This document shows positions 16,052 to 24,597 of a DNA stretch of 53,284 bases, piece after piece. Every line of letters begins with the position of its first letter. Position 1 is the first letter of the stretch. Under the pieces are notes generated by a model. It made no database searches. It had not been told where the DNA came from and was given only the letters and a program-made list of their open reading frames with translations. The DNA comes from an uncultured Flavobacteriales bacterium (GTDB taxonomy: Bacteria; Bacteroidota; Bacteroidia; Flavobacteriales_D; Sanyastnellaceae), in the NCBI GenBank assembly GCA_905479395.1, contig CAJQMI010000011.1, forward strand, positions 1 through 53,284. Direction: 5' to 3'. The translations under genes and the position numbers were made by a program.

Positions 16052-17229
16052 GCTGGTTCTACATGGCCTGGCGAAACTTGGGATTGAAAAAACTTCAAAC
16101 CACCCTGAGCCTGATTCTTTTGGCCTTTGGTGTAGGATTGGTGAGTTTGTTGATGCTCACTGAGAAGCAATTGAGTGATACGTTCGATCGCAACATTCAA
16201 GACATCGATCTGGTGCTTGGAGCGAAGGGAAGTCCGCTGCAATTGATCCTCGCCAATGTCTATCATGTAGACGCTCCAACGGGAAACATTCGGCTTGTGG
16301 ATGCGCAAAAAGTCATCCGTCATCCATACATAGAGGAAGGAATTCCGCTTGCTTATGGCGACAATTACCGCGGTTTCCGAATTGTCGGAAGCGACGAGTC
16401 CTATCTCGAACATTATGGCGCGGCGCTCGAAAACGGGAGCATTAACAAGGCACCTTTCGAAGTTGTGGTCGGTCATAAAGTAGCAGAAACCACAGGCCTA
16501 AAAGTCGGGGACACTTTTTTCAGTGCGCACGGATTGCAAGACGAAACTGACGTGCATACAGACAAGACGTTTACGGTTGTTGGGGTGCTTGCAGAAAGTC
16601 GCTCTGTGGTGGACCAGTTGTTGCATTGCACCATTGAAACCATTTGGGCAGTGCATGATGGACCTGGAGAAATAATCGATGAAAGTGAGCGCGAAATCAC
16701 CGCGGTGCTTCTGAAAAAGCGCAATCCATTGGCAGTGCTCACCATTCCCAATGTAATCCGTGAAACAAACATGCAAGTGGCCCTGCCCGCCATTGAAATA
16801 AACCGGCTGACTCAAAATTTTGGAATTGGAATGAACACCTTACGGGCCATTGCACTGCTCATCATGCTCATCAGTTTTGCAAGCATCTTCATTTCCGTGT
16901 ACGACAACCTGCTTGCTCGCAAATACGAACTCGCTTTGCTACGGACGATGGGAAGTTCCAGGCGTGGGGTGTTTTTGCTGCTATTGTTGGAAGGTGGACT
17001 GCTCAGTTTCGGGGGAGCCACCTTGGGACTCATTTTCAGCCGAATTGGACTGCTCGTTCTCGCCCAACTGATCCAAGATAAATTTCGCTACGACTGGAGC
17101 AGCATAGGGCTTCTTCATTCCGAATGGATGCTTTTTGGAATGGCTATCTTTGTCGGGTTAATGGCTGCAGCAATCCCTGGCATTTCTGCACTGAAAATCG
17201 ACATCTCACGCACACTTTCTGAAAAATGA
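16048..17229 (+). CDS. ABC transporter permease, FtsX/MacB family
   Basis: This 393-aa protein has the FtsX-type layout: one membrane segment at about 18-38, a periplasmic MacB-PCD-like domain (about 40-250), then three membrane segments (about 265-290, 310-340, 360-385). RKYELALLRTMGSSRR, between segments 2 and 3, is the conserved coupling region of FtsX permeases that contacts the ATPase. It overlaps both neighbours by ATGA, so ATPase, permease and DUF3299-like protein are coupled. Probable substrate: a metal ion or envelope ligand; not determinable from the permease alone. Confidence 0.88.
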   Translation: MSWFYMAWRNLGLKKLQTTLSLILLAFGVGLVSLLMLTEKQLSDTFDRNIQDIDLVLGAKGSPLQLILANVYHVDAPTGNIRLVDAQKVIRHPYIEEGIPLAYGDNYRGFRIVGSDESYLEHYGAALENGSINKAPFEVVVGHKVAETTGLKVGDTFFSAHGLQDETDVHTDKTFTVVGVLAESRSVVDQLLHCTIETIWAVHDGPGEIIDESEREITAVLLKKRNPLAVLTIPNVIRETNMQVALPAIEINRLTQNFGIGMNTLRAIALLIMLISFASIFISVYDNLLARKYELALLRTMGSSRRGVFLLLLLEGGLLSFGGATLGLIFSRIGLLVLAQLIQDKFRYDWSSIGLLHSEWMLFGMAIFVGLMAAAIPGISALKIDISRTLSEK

Positions 17230-17828
17230 AAACTCCACAAAGACCTCAACGATTGAAGACGGCATCTTGGATTGGATTGCTCGGATTGGTCACCATTAGC
17301 ATGATGGATTTGAGTTCTTATTGCCATCCGGGTGAAGGTGCAAAACAACTCGTCACTCAAGTCAAGTCCGCCTCTCTGGGCCACGCTGAAGCCTTGGCAG
17401 CAAACGCAGTACTGTCCGAATCGGCAGTGGAAATTTCAGAAACTTCGCAGGAATTGACATGGCGCGCTTTGGAAGATGTCGAATTCAAAGACGTCTATGT
17501 CGAGGAATTGGATGCCTACTACTGGAAGCCAACTTTCGGAGACGGGGTGACAGGTCTTGAGGGCAAGGACGTCTACATCACCGGCTACATGATCCCTGTA
17601 GATTTGGATGAAGACTTCTATGTGCTGAGTCGTTACCCATTTGCCAACTGTTTTTTCTGTGGCGGAGCTGGGCCAGAATCGGTGGTGGATTTGCGTTTCC
17701 CTGGAAAATCAAAACGCGTGTACCAAACAGACGAGCGACTCACTTTTAAAGGAACCTTTCGTCTGAATGCTGACGACGTGTATCAGATGAATTACATCTT
17801 GGACGGCGCAGTCGAACACGAACTTTAA
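17226..17828 (+). CDS. DUF3299-like periplasmic protein
   Basis: This 200-aa protein has an N-terminal hydrophobic segment (residues 14-32), either a signal anchor or a signal peptide. The domain at 78-200 matches DUF3299 as I know it: LTWRALEDVEF, a WKPTF segment, LEGKDVYITGYMIP and PFANCFFCGGAGPE with a C142-x2-C145 pair. The C-x2-C-G-G motif could bind metal or be redox-active. Its start overlaps the permease stop (ATGA). Related genes accompany ABC systems linked to zinc acquisition in Vibrio, from memory. A solute-capturing or accessory role is inferred. Confidence 0.72.
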   Translation: MKTPQRPQRLKTASWIGLLGLVTISMMDLSSYCHPGEGAKQLVTQVKSASLGHAEALAANAVLSESAVEISETSQELTWRALEDVEFKDVYVEELDAYYWKPTFGDGVTGLEGKDVYITGYMIPVDLDEDFYVLSRYPFANCFFCGGAGPESVVDLRFPGKSKRVYQTDERLTFKGTFRLNADDVYQMNYILDGAVEHEL

Positions 17829-17829
17829 A

Positions 17830-18936
17830 TCAGGACTCAATATCCGAAGGACCTTCTTTATCGGATGAACGGACACCGATGGCGCCGGATTGTCCTCGGT
17901 TTGAGTGATCACGCTTAAGCGCATCACGGAGCCGCGATTTATTGAAAATCTTGGCGCTGTCTTTGACCCCACGGCGTAGCTTCTTTTGCTCTTCTTCAGG
18001 AAGCAGAACGATGTCGTGGCACTTTGAACTGCACGTTCCTTCGCATTCCTTCGCGCATGCGGGACATTGAATAAATAGCAAGTTGCAAGCAACGTTCAGG
18101 CAATTGGTGTGGTCATCGCATGGCGCTCCGCATTGATGACACTCCGCAATCACATGCTCTGAAATGCGTTCCGCTCGTCGTTCGTCAAAAACGAAATTCT
18201 TTCCGATGAAACGATTCTCCAACCCCTTTTCGCGCACCTGTCGCGTGTATTCTATGATTCCCCCCTCAAGTTGGTGCACATTCGGAAAACCCTTGTGCTT
18301 GAGCCAAGCCGACGCCTTTTCGCATCGGATTCCACCGGTGCAGTACATCACAATGTCCTTCTCTTCTTTGCCTTGTAACATCTCCTCAACCAAATCAATT
18401 TCCTCGCGAAATGTATCCACATCTGGTGTGATCGCCCCCTTGAAGTGGCCGACCTCACTTTCGTAATGGTTGCGCATATCAATCAGGATGGTGTCCTCAT
18501 TCGCTGTCAAAGTATTGAAACCCTCTGCATCAAGATGCACACCTGTATCGCGCACATCGAATGAACTGTCATTCAACCCGTCAGCAACAATCTTTTCGCG
18601 CACCTTAACCATCAACTTAAAGAATGATTTGCCATCATCCACGGCGACATTAAGTCGAATCCCATTCAGAAATGAGATGCTATACAAATGCTCTTGAAAC
18701 GCCTCGAATGCATGGGTAGGAACCGAGATTTGAGCATTGATTCCTTCGTTTGCCACGTATGTGCGGCCAAGCACACCCATTTGATTCCAATGGATGAACA
18801 AATAATCTCGAAAGAAGGTGGGATTGGGAATGAGCGCATATTGGTAAAAAGAAACCGTCGTGCGGTCATTTTTCCCCTGCTCCATGCGATCCAATAACAC
18901 CTTTCGATCGACCAAATTGCGCAGTTGTTGCTTCAT
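17830..18936 (-). CDS. trhO: Oxygen-dependent tRNA uridine(34) hydroxylase (rhodanese-related)
   Basis: ATG 18936 is chosen over the GTG at 18951; this gives 368 aa. The N-terminal acylphosphatase-like domain (about 25-125, with LGRTYVANEGINAQ) and the rhodanese domain (about 140-240) with active-site loop YCTGGIRCEKA (C199) identify TrhO (YceA). TrhO converts U34 of tRNA to 5-hydroxyuridine, the precursor of wobble (m)cmo5U-type modification. The C-terminal Cys-rich region (about 265-320, several CxxC pairs ending CSSKCH) is a probable zinc-binding part found in this subfamily. The final 50 residues are charged and probably disordered. It is transcribed from its own -7 box. Confidence 0.92.
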   Translation of the reverse strand: MKQQLRNLVDRKVLLDRMEQGKNDRTTVSFYQYALIPNPTFFRDYLFIHWNQMGVLGRTYVANEGINAQISVPTHAFEAFQEHLYSISFLNGIRLNVAVDDGKSFFKLMVKVREKIVADGLNDSSFDVRDTGVHLDAEGFNTLTANEDTILIDMRNHYESEVGHFKGAITPDVDTFREEIDLVEEMLQGKEEKDIVMYCTGGIRCEKASAWLKHKGFPNVHQLEGGIIEYTRQVREKGLENRFIGKNFVFDERRAERISEHVIAECHQCGAPCDDHTNCLNVACNLLFIQCPACAKECEGTCSSKCHDIVLLPEEEQKKLRRGVKDSAKIFNKSRLRDALKRDHSNRGQSGAIGVRSSDKEGPSDIES

Positions 18937-18993
18937 GCGATTACAAGTCACAGTGCCTCTCCAGCGCGGAGGGTCCTTCGTTAGTTACAGCTG

Positions 18994-19001
18994 CAAAGAT
19001 A
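18994..19001 (-). promoter_or_regulatory. -7 box (TATCTTTG) of trhO
   Basis: On the minus strand 19001-18994 reads TATCTTTGC, an exact TAnnTTTGC, 58 bases before the trhO ATG. A CTTG at 19030-19027 is the best -33 candidate but is spaced a few bases too far. Confidence 0.5.
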
Positions 19002-19096
19002 CGGCAACATCCATCGTGAGTAAAAACAAGCGAACCCAAGCAATAAAGTGAAATCCCAGGAGTTTTTAAATAGAACCGACCGTTAATGATCCGAAT

Positions 19097-19282
19097 ATGC
19101 TAGAGTTCTGTAAGAAAGTACTGCTAAAAGTGAGCCACAATCGTGAGTCATTTGCACGGGAATTGGGTAAATCCATCCGCGTTCTTAAGCCTGCCGAAAT
19201 CAAACAATTGAAGGCTTGGTGCCGAGCACAATTCGCGCCTGCCTATTCAGACATCATCCAGATTTCATTTCCGGCAATTTAA
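19097..19282 (+). CDS. Conserved 61-aa protein of Bacteroidota, function unknown
   Basis: The 61-aa product begins MLEFCKKVLLKVS and continues with a helical, charged sequence including LKPAEIKQLKAWC. I recognise it as a short, widely conserved protein of Bacteroidota with the pattern MLEFCKxVLxKVSFDxxLFxKEL and a later LxxWC segment, but I know no function. It is soluble, without signal peptide or membrane segment, and has two Cys (about 5 and 42). It sits alone between the divergent trhO gene and the convergent queG gene. No strong promoter box is visible upstream. Confidence 0.72.
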   Translation: MLEFCKKVLLKVSHNRESFARELGKSIRVLKPAEIKQLKAWCRAQFAPAYSDIIQISFPAI

Positions 19283-19292
19283 AAGTTCAGTT

Positions 19293-20246
19293 TTATTGCC
19301 CGTCCTTGCTCGGGAAAGCCGCCTGAACATTGCGCAAAATGCCTTGATACCCTGAACGTTTCACAGCACTTTTCTTGAATACTGACCGAAATACTTCTTC
19401 TGTCATTTCATGCCAGTCTGAGGCTTGAAGCCCGAGTAACTCAGGGTGCGGCTCAAACAGCGGTTCCTTGTGACGCGTAGCGTGTCTATTCCAAGGACAT
19501 ACCTCCTGGCAAATATCACAACCAAAAACCCACGGCGACAATTGTTGAGCCGCCGGTTCGGGAATTGAGCCACGCAGTTCAATCGTGTAGTAGCTGATGC
19601 ATTTTGATCCATCGACCACCTGGGACTGAATGATTGCACCTGTTGGACAAGCGTCAATGCACCGTGTGCAAGTTCCACAATGATCCGCTGAAGGAGCATC
19701 TGGCTCGAGTTCCACATCCATGATGATCTCTGCAATGAAAAAATAGCTTCCCATTCCTTGATTGAGCAAAAGGCTGTTCTTCCCAACCCAACCCAATCCA
19801 CTTTGTGCAGCCCACGCTCGTTCATGAACTGGTGCAGAATCCACAAAAACGCGGCCTTCGACATCACCCCACTCCCGTTTCATTCCCTTCATGAGTTCCT
19901 TCAATTTCCACTTCAACACATGGTGGTAATCTTGGCCATAGGCATAACTGGCAATGCGGGGAGCATCTGGTGATTCCGGTTGATCGGGATTGTGATAGTT
20001 AAACAACAAGGAAACAACCGTTTTTGCCCCCGGAACTAGCTTTCGCGGGTCCAAGCGCAAGTCAACGTTTCGTTCGAGGTATCCCATCTCTCCCTGATAA
20101 CCGCGCTTGAGCCATTCCTCCAAGCGATCTGCCTCTTCATTCAAGAAACGAGCCTTGCTGACGCCAACAGCCTCGAAACCCAAACCTTTCGCCTCATGGA
20201 CAAGCCACTGCTTTCGTTCAAAGCTCAAGTTCCCGAGGAGAGCCAT
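19293..20246 (-). CDS. queG: Epoxyqueuosine reductase
   Basis: This 317-aa protein carries both ferredoxin-type cluster motifs of QueG: CGTCTRCIDACP (C190, C193, C196, C200) and FGCDICQEVCPW (C243, C246, C250), with C216 between. The segment FVDSAPVHERAWAAQSGLGW includes the probable catalytic Asp of the cobalamin-dependent reaction. It reduces epoxyqueuosine to queuosine at position 34 of tRNAs with GUN anticodons. The ATG directly abuts the ruvB stop (TAG-ATG), so the two are co-transcribed. Its length is a little short of larger QueG proteins that have a HEAT-repeat extension, which is absent here. Confidence 0.95.
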   Translation of the reverse strand: MALLGNLSFERKQWLVHEAKGLGFEAVGVSKARFLNEEADRLEEWLKRGYQGEMGYLERNVDLRLDPRKLVPGAKTVVSLLFNYHNPDQPESPDAPRIASYAYGQDYHHVLKWKLKELMKGMKREWGDVEGRVFVDSAPVHERAWAAQSGLGWVGKNSLLLNQGMGSYFFIAEIIMDVELEPDAPSADHCGTCTRCIDACPTGAIIQSQVVDGSKCISYYTIELRGSIPEPAAQQLSPWVFGCDICQEVCPWNRHATRHKEPLFEPHPELLGLQASDWHEMTEEVFRSVFKKSAVKRSGYQGILRNVQAAFPSKDGQ

Positions 20247-21272
20247 CTATTCTGAAAACAGCTTGCCTGAACGTCCCTCTAACTTGCGTCCTAAATGCGT
20301 GTACGCCGCTGGGGTTGCTTGCCGGCCCCGAGGCGTGCGAATCAAAAATCCCTCTTGAATCAAATACGGCTCATAAACCTCTTCCAAAGTGCCGGGGTTC
20401 TCACCAATGGCTGTGGCAATGGTAGATGCACCTACCGGGCCACCACCAAACTTATCAATGAGCGCTGATAAAATACGGTTGTCCATCTCGTCCAACCCTT
20501 TCTTATCCACGTGCAACGCATCCAACGCAAACTCCGTAATCGCTTGATCAATGCTACCGTTTCCTTTGATTTCAGCGAAATCTCGAACCCTTCGCAACAA
20601 GGCATTCGCAATTCTCGGAGTACCCCTGCTGCGTGACGCTATCTCATATGCCGCTGAATGCGCTATCGGAATCTCTAAAATCCCAGAGCTCCGTTCAACG
20701 ATGTCCGTGAGCACTTTGGCGTCGTAATACTGCAGACGCAAGTTGATGCCGAAGCGAGCGCGCAATGGAGCAGTGAGTAAACCTGATCGCGTCGTCGCAC
20801 CCACCAATGTAAAAGGATTCAATTCGATTTGTACGGTGCGTGCATTTGGTCCGGAGTCGATGACGAGATCAATCCTGTAGTCCTCCATGGCGCTATACAG
20901 ATACTCCTCCACCACAGGCGAAAGTCTGTGAATCTCATCGATGAACAAAACATCATTCGTTTCAAGATTCGTAAGCAAACCCGCCAAATCACCCGGCTTA
21001 TCCAATACAGGGCCAGACGTGGTTCTGATCGCGACCCCCAATTCATTGGCTACAATGTTCGCCAGCGTCGTCTTGCCTAGTCCGGGAGGTCCGTGAAGCA
21101 GCGTATGGTCCATCGCTTCGCCTCGCTTCGTAGCTGCTTGTACGAAAATCTCCAAGTTTTCCATTGCAGCGCGTTGACCTGTGAAATCTTCAAAACGCGC
21201 CGGACGCAGCACGCGATCCATATCTCCATCCGTTGGCTGATCAGCCTCGTTTCTCAAATCAAAGTCTTCCAT
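20247..21272 (-). CDS. ruvB: Holliday junction branch migration ATPase RuvB
   Basis: From ATG 21272 the product is 341 aa (an in-frame extension to 21317 is unlikely because it runs into the terminator of the upstream operon). It contains Walker A GPPGLGKT (61-68), Walker B VLFIDEIH (DEIH 112-115), the sensor 1/arginine region VGATTRSG, and the C-terminal winged-helix domain ending [13 protein letters not shown]. RuvB forms the hexameric motor that drives branch migration with RuvA. ruvA is not adjacent, which is common in Bacteroidota. queG follows without a gap. Confidence 0.97.
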   Translation of the reverse strand: MEDFDLRNEADQPTDGDMDRVLRPARFEDFTGQRAAMENLEIFVQAATKRGEAMDHTLLHGPPGLGKTTLANIVANELGVAIRTTSGPVLDKPGDLAGLLTNLETNDVLFIDEIHRLSPVVEEYLYSAMEDYRIDLVIDSGPNARTVQIELNPFTLVGATTRSGLLTAPLRARFGINLRLQYYDAKVLTDIVERSSGILEIPIAHSAAYEIASRSRGTPRIANALLRRVRDFAEIKGNGSIDQAITEFALDALHVDKKGLDEMDNRILSALIDKFGGGPVGASTIATAIGENPGTLEEVYEPYLIQEGFLIRTPRGRQATPAAYTHLGRKLEGRSGKLFSE

Positions 21273-21300
21273 TGTGACGCAAGTTAATCGGAACAAACAA

Positions 21301-21335
21301 AAAAGACCCCAAAGCACATGGCTTTGGGGTCTTTT
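21301..21335 (-). terminator. Strong intrinsic terminator of the act-cox operon
   Basis: A perfect 15-bp stem (21301-21315 with 21321-21335) closes an ACATG loop. On the minus strand it ends in six consecutive T (TTTTTTG). It begins 22 bases after the coxA stop at 21357 and lies just before ruvB. It should separate respiratory transcription from ruvB-queG. Confidence 0.9.
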
Positions 21336-21356
21336 TCAATTCGTAAATTCAAATGA

Positions 21357-23114
21357 TCAGTGCACCTCCTCACCCGCCAGAGCCGGTGTCGTTTGAGGCA
21401 CAAAATCCGCCTCATGCGCAGGATTCGAATAATCATATGCCCAACGATGCACCTCGGGAAGGGGACCATCCCAGTTTCCATGGACATGCTTCACAGGCGT
21501 GGTCCACTCCAACGTATTCGACAACCAAGGATTTTGAACAGATTTCTGACCGTAGAAAATGCTGTAGAAGAAGTTGAATAGGAAGAACAACTGCCCAATC
21601 GCTCCAACAATGGCAAACGTCGAGATGATCGGTTGCAAGTCCATCACACTTCCCAAGAAGTCAAAGTTGCTGTATTCATAGTATCGGCGTGGAGCACCTG
21701 CTATGCCCACAAAATGCATCGGGAAAAAGACCCCATATCCGCAGACGATGGTCACCCAGAAGTGAGCAAAGCCAAGCTTTGTGTTCATCATGCGGCCAAA
21801 CATTTTTGGGAACCAGTGATAAATGCCCGCTAGCATTCCAAAAATCGCGGACATTCCCATCACGATGTGGAAGTGAGCAACTACGAAATACGTGTCATGA
21901 ACGTTCACATCCAATGCGGAGTCTGCCAAAATGATTCCTGTCAAACCTCCCGTTACAAAAGTGCTCACCAAACCAATGCTGAACAACATTGCTGGCGTGA
22001 AACGGATGTTTCCCTGCCAGAGCGTCGTGATGTAGTTGAAGGCTTTGACCGCAGATGGAATGGCAATCAACAATGTGGTGAAGACAAAGACAGACCCCAA
22101 GAAAGGGTTCATGCCCGTCACGAACATGTGGTGGCCCCAAACAATGAACGAGAGGAAACCAATTCCTAGAATTGACCCCACCATTGCCTTGTATCCAAAG
22201 ATTGGTTTTCGAGAATTTGTGGCTATTACTTCAGAACTAATTCCCAACGCTGGGAGCAATACGATGTATACCTCAGGGTGACCCAAGAACCAGAACAAGT
22301 GCTGGTACAGAATCGGACTTCCACCGGTCACATCCAATGCCTCTCCACCAATGAAGATATCAGAGAGGTAAAAAGCAGTTCCCATGGTTCGGTCCATCAG
22401 TAGCAAAACCACAGCTGAGACCAATACCGGGAAACTCAAAACACCCAAGATCGCTGTGACCATGAACGCCCAAATCGTCAATGGCAGACGGGTCATTGAC
22501 ATTCCTTTGGTTCTCAAATTAATGACTGTTACAACGTAGTTCAGACCTCCTAGAAGCGAACTCACAACGAACAATACCATCGAAATCAACCACAGCGTCA
22601 TTCCCATCCCCGAACCAGGCATTGCCTGCGGCAAAGCGGACAATGGAGGGTAAACGGTCCAACCCCCTGAGGCTGCTCCACCTTCGGTGAACAATGACAA
22701 AATCATAATGACACTTGAGAAGAAGAAGAACCAATAGCTCAGCATGTTCAAGAAACCAGAGGCCATGTCACGGGCTCCAATCTGAAGTGGAATGAGCAAA
22801 TTCGAGAACGTACCCGACAAGCCTCCAGTCAAGACGAAAAAGACCATGATTGTTCCGTGGATGGTAACCAACGCCAAGTATGCATTGCGATCCAAGACGC
22901 CGCCCGGGGCCCACTTGCCCAAAAACGTTTCCAAAATGGCAAAACTTTCTCCTGGCCATCCCAACTGCAATCGGAAAAAGACCGACAACATAACCGCTAC
23001 AATCCCCATCAGGATGGCAGTAACCAAGAACTGCTTGGAGATCATCTTATGATCGTGCGTGAAGACGTATTTCGAGACGAAACTTTCTTCGTGGTGGTGT
23101 GCTTTTGCGCCCAT
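21357..23114 (-). CDS. coxA: Cytochrome c oxidase subunit I (aa3-type, A family)
   Basis: This 585-aa protein with about 12 membrane segments has all haem-copper ligands: H86 (haem a, IHGTIM), H279 in GHPEVY with E281 and Y283 (CuB His, D-channel Glu, cross-linked Tyr), H328-H329 (CuB), H414 (haem a3) and H416 (haem a), in DTYFVVAHFHIVMG. D116 in GARDM and K357 in IPSAVKAF mark the D and K proton channels, so it is an A1-type proton-pumping oxidase. It is the last gene of the operon, three bases after coxB. No subunit III or IV gene follows. Confidence 0.97.
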   Translation of the reverse strand: MGAKAHHHEESFVSKYVFTHDHKMISKQFLVTAILMGIVAVMLSVFFRLQLGWPGESFAILETFLGKWAPGGVLDRNAYLALVTIHGTIMVFFVLTGGLSGTFSNLLIPLQIGARDMASGFLNMLSYWFFFFSSVIMILSLFTEGGAASGGWTVYPPLSALPQAMPGSGMGMTLWLISMVLFVVSSLLGGLNYVVTVINLRTKGMSMTRLPLTIWAFMVTAILGVLSFPVLVSAVVLLLMDRTMGTAFYLSDIFIGGEALDVTGGSPILYQHLFWFLGHPEVYIVLLPALGISSEVIATNSRKPIFGYKAMVGSILGIGFLSFIVWGHHMFVTGMNPFLGSVFVFTTLLIAIPSAVKAFNYITTLWQGNIRFTPAMLFSIGLVSTFVTGGLTGIILADSALDVNVHDTYFVVAHFHIVMGMSAIFGMLAGIYHWFPKMFGRMMNTKLGFAHFWVTIVCGYGVFFPMHFVGIAGAPRRYYEYSNFDFLGSVMDLQPIISTFAIVGAIGQLFFLFNFFYSIFYGQKSVQNPWLSNTLEWTTPVKHVHGNWDGPLPEVHRWAYDYSNPAHEADFVPQTTPALAGEEVH

Positions 23115-23117
23115 GAT

Positions 23118-24578
23118 TTAAAGGGATGCCGTTATGGTTTGACTTTCTTTCTGTGCGGAGGCTTGCTCCATTTCAGGCTCATCTGAACCTTCCTTCACAA
23201 TAAACTCACCCTGCTCGGATATCCAAGCATCATATGATTCTTGTGATTCAATGACCACCTTCATTTGCATGTTGAAGTGCGCTGCACCGCAAACTTTGTT
23301 GCAAAGCAAAACGTAATCAAAATCCGGATTTTCCAGCACCATTCGCATCGAATCCGTCGTGATTGTCGGGGTCATTTTGAATCGAGTCGGGACACCCGGA
23401 ACTGTGTTCATCTGAGCACGAAACTGAGGCATGTATGCCGAATGTATTACGTCACGTGAGCGGAACACAAATTCAACTTCTCGGCCAACTGGTAGGTGGA
23501 ATTCTCCTTTCACCACTTGATCGTCAGCGCCAGACTCCCAAGCTGTCAGTTCACTATCAAAATCAAAGTTTCGAATCTCCTGAATTCGCTGGCGGTGGCG
23601 AAGCAAACGGTACAACTTGTCTTCTTTAGCTTCAAAGGCCGCCTCCGTCAGGATGATCACTTTATCCGACTCCAACATGTGATTGACTTCCAACAAACGT
23701 GCCTCTAGAGCATGCTTGTGAGTCTCGTGATCGTCATGTGCTTCATCAGCGTGCTCGTCATGGCCATGATCGTCGTGAGCGTGATCGCTATGATCGTGGT
23801 CGCTATGATCGTGGTCGTGACCATGTCCGCCGTGACCATGTCCACCGTTCAACTCTTCCTCGATGGAAGCACGTTCAGCGAGCAGGTGACCCTTCTCGTA
23901 GTTGATTTCATTTTCAACTTTTGCGATTTTCTCTTCAATCTCAGTCAAGGCGGCGTCTACTCCGTCCGCCGTGACAATGCCCAGGGCATTCATGGGAGTG
24001 ATCAAGTTGTAGTTGGCCTGACCGAACTCTCCATCAGAACCCGGATAACGCGCTGTCCAATCAAATTGCTTCGAGTAAAGCTCCACGCGCAATGCGTCTT
24101 CAGAAGCTTCTCCTGTCATCTCATTCCAAGTCTGCAGTCCGTAAGCAATGATGATTGCTAGCACAACAGAAGGGATGACTGTCCAAACCAATTCTAGACG
24201 CGTGTCATGCACAAAAAAGCGGGCTTTGCGGTCTGCACGGTGGTAATACTTCGCAGAGAACCAAAACAACAGCGTATTCACGATGAAGAATACCACAAAG
24301 ATGATGGCCATGTTGAAGTCCATCAAACGATCAACTGCGACACCATGCTCAGAAGCAGGAGGGGTGCCGTAGGAACCGTACTTGACCAAAAGCCAAATAA
24401 AAGATGCATAAAATGCAACCATAAATGCCAAGAACAGACCACCGTTCAAACGGTTGTCAGCTTCTGATATATCCTCTTCACGCTTCCCTCTCAACGAGAT
24501 GGAAAGCTGATACACTTTGGATAACTGCACTGCAGCTACCAAACCAAGGACAACAACTAGGAGAATGAGCAATTTCAT
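23118..24578 (-). CDS. coxB: Cytochrome c oxidase subunit II with His-rich insert
   Basis: ATG 24578 (GTG at 24581 is in frame) gives 486 aa. Membrane segments lie at about 2-20, 49-66, 89-108 and 131-148. The cupredoxin domain holds the CuA ligands H379 (RDVIHSAYMP), C426, C430, H434 and M437 (LLCNKVCGAAHFNMQM); Lys428 occupies the usual Glu position. There is no haem motif, so it is not a caa3 fusion. Unusual is residues 205-335: a charged, probably coiled-coil insert whose centre (247-289) has 17 His in 43 residues, alternating with Asp. The protein is far longer than common CoxB of about 350 aa. The insert lies on the periplasmic side before the CuA domain and could bind copper or zinc. 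Confidence 0.94.
   Translation of the reverse strand: MKLLILLVVVLGLVAAVQLSKVYQLSISLRGKREEDISEADNRLNGGLFLAFMVAFYASFIWLLVKYGSYGTPPASEHGVAVDRLMDFNMAIIFVVFFIVNTLLFWFSAKYYHRADRKARFFVHDTRLELVWTVIPSVVLAIIIAYGLQTWNEMTGEASEDALRVELYSKQFDWTARYPGSDGEFGQANYNLITPMNALGIVTADGVDAALTEIEEKIAKVENEINYEKGHLLAERASIEEELNGGHGHGGHGHDHDHSDHDHSDHAHDDHGHDEHADEAHDDHETHKHALEARLLEVNHMLESDKVIILTEAAFEAKEDKLYRLLRHRQRIQEIRNFDFDSELTAWESGADDQVVKGEFHLPVGREVEFVFRSRDVIHSAYMPQFRAQMNTVPGVPTRFKMTPTITTDSMRMVLENPDFDYVLLCNKVCGAAHFNMQMKVVIESQESYDAWISEQGEFIVKEGSDEPEMEQASAQKESQTITASL
23712..23840 (-). repeat. His/Asp-coding simple repeat within coxB
   Basis: This stretch encodes CoxB residues 247-289. It contains a perfect 15-bp tandem duplication (23787-23801 and 23802-23816, encoding DHDHS twice) and a 12-bp unit GTGACCATGTCC repeated at 23817-23828 and 23832-23843. 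The repetition suggests growth by replication slippage; copy number may vary between strains. Confidence 0.85.
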
Positions 24579-24597
24579 CACTTATCGGGTCTTGCAA

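Noticed and set aside
23712-24161. Plus-strand 149-aa ORF that looks like a very hydrophobic membrane protein
   Set aside because: It is the reverse complement of the His/Asp-rich part of coxB: His and Asp codons read backwards give Met, Val and Ile. The coxB frame has all CuA ligands, so the opposite ORF is an artefact.
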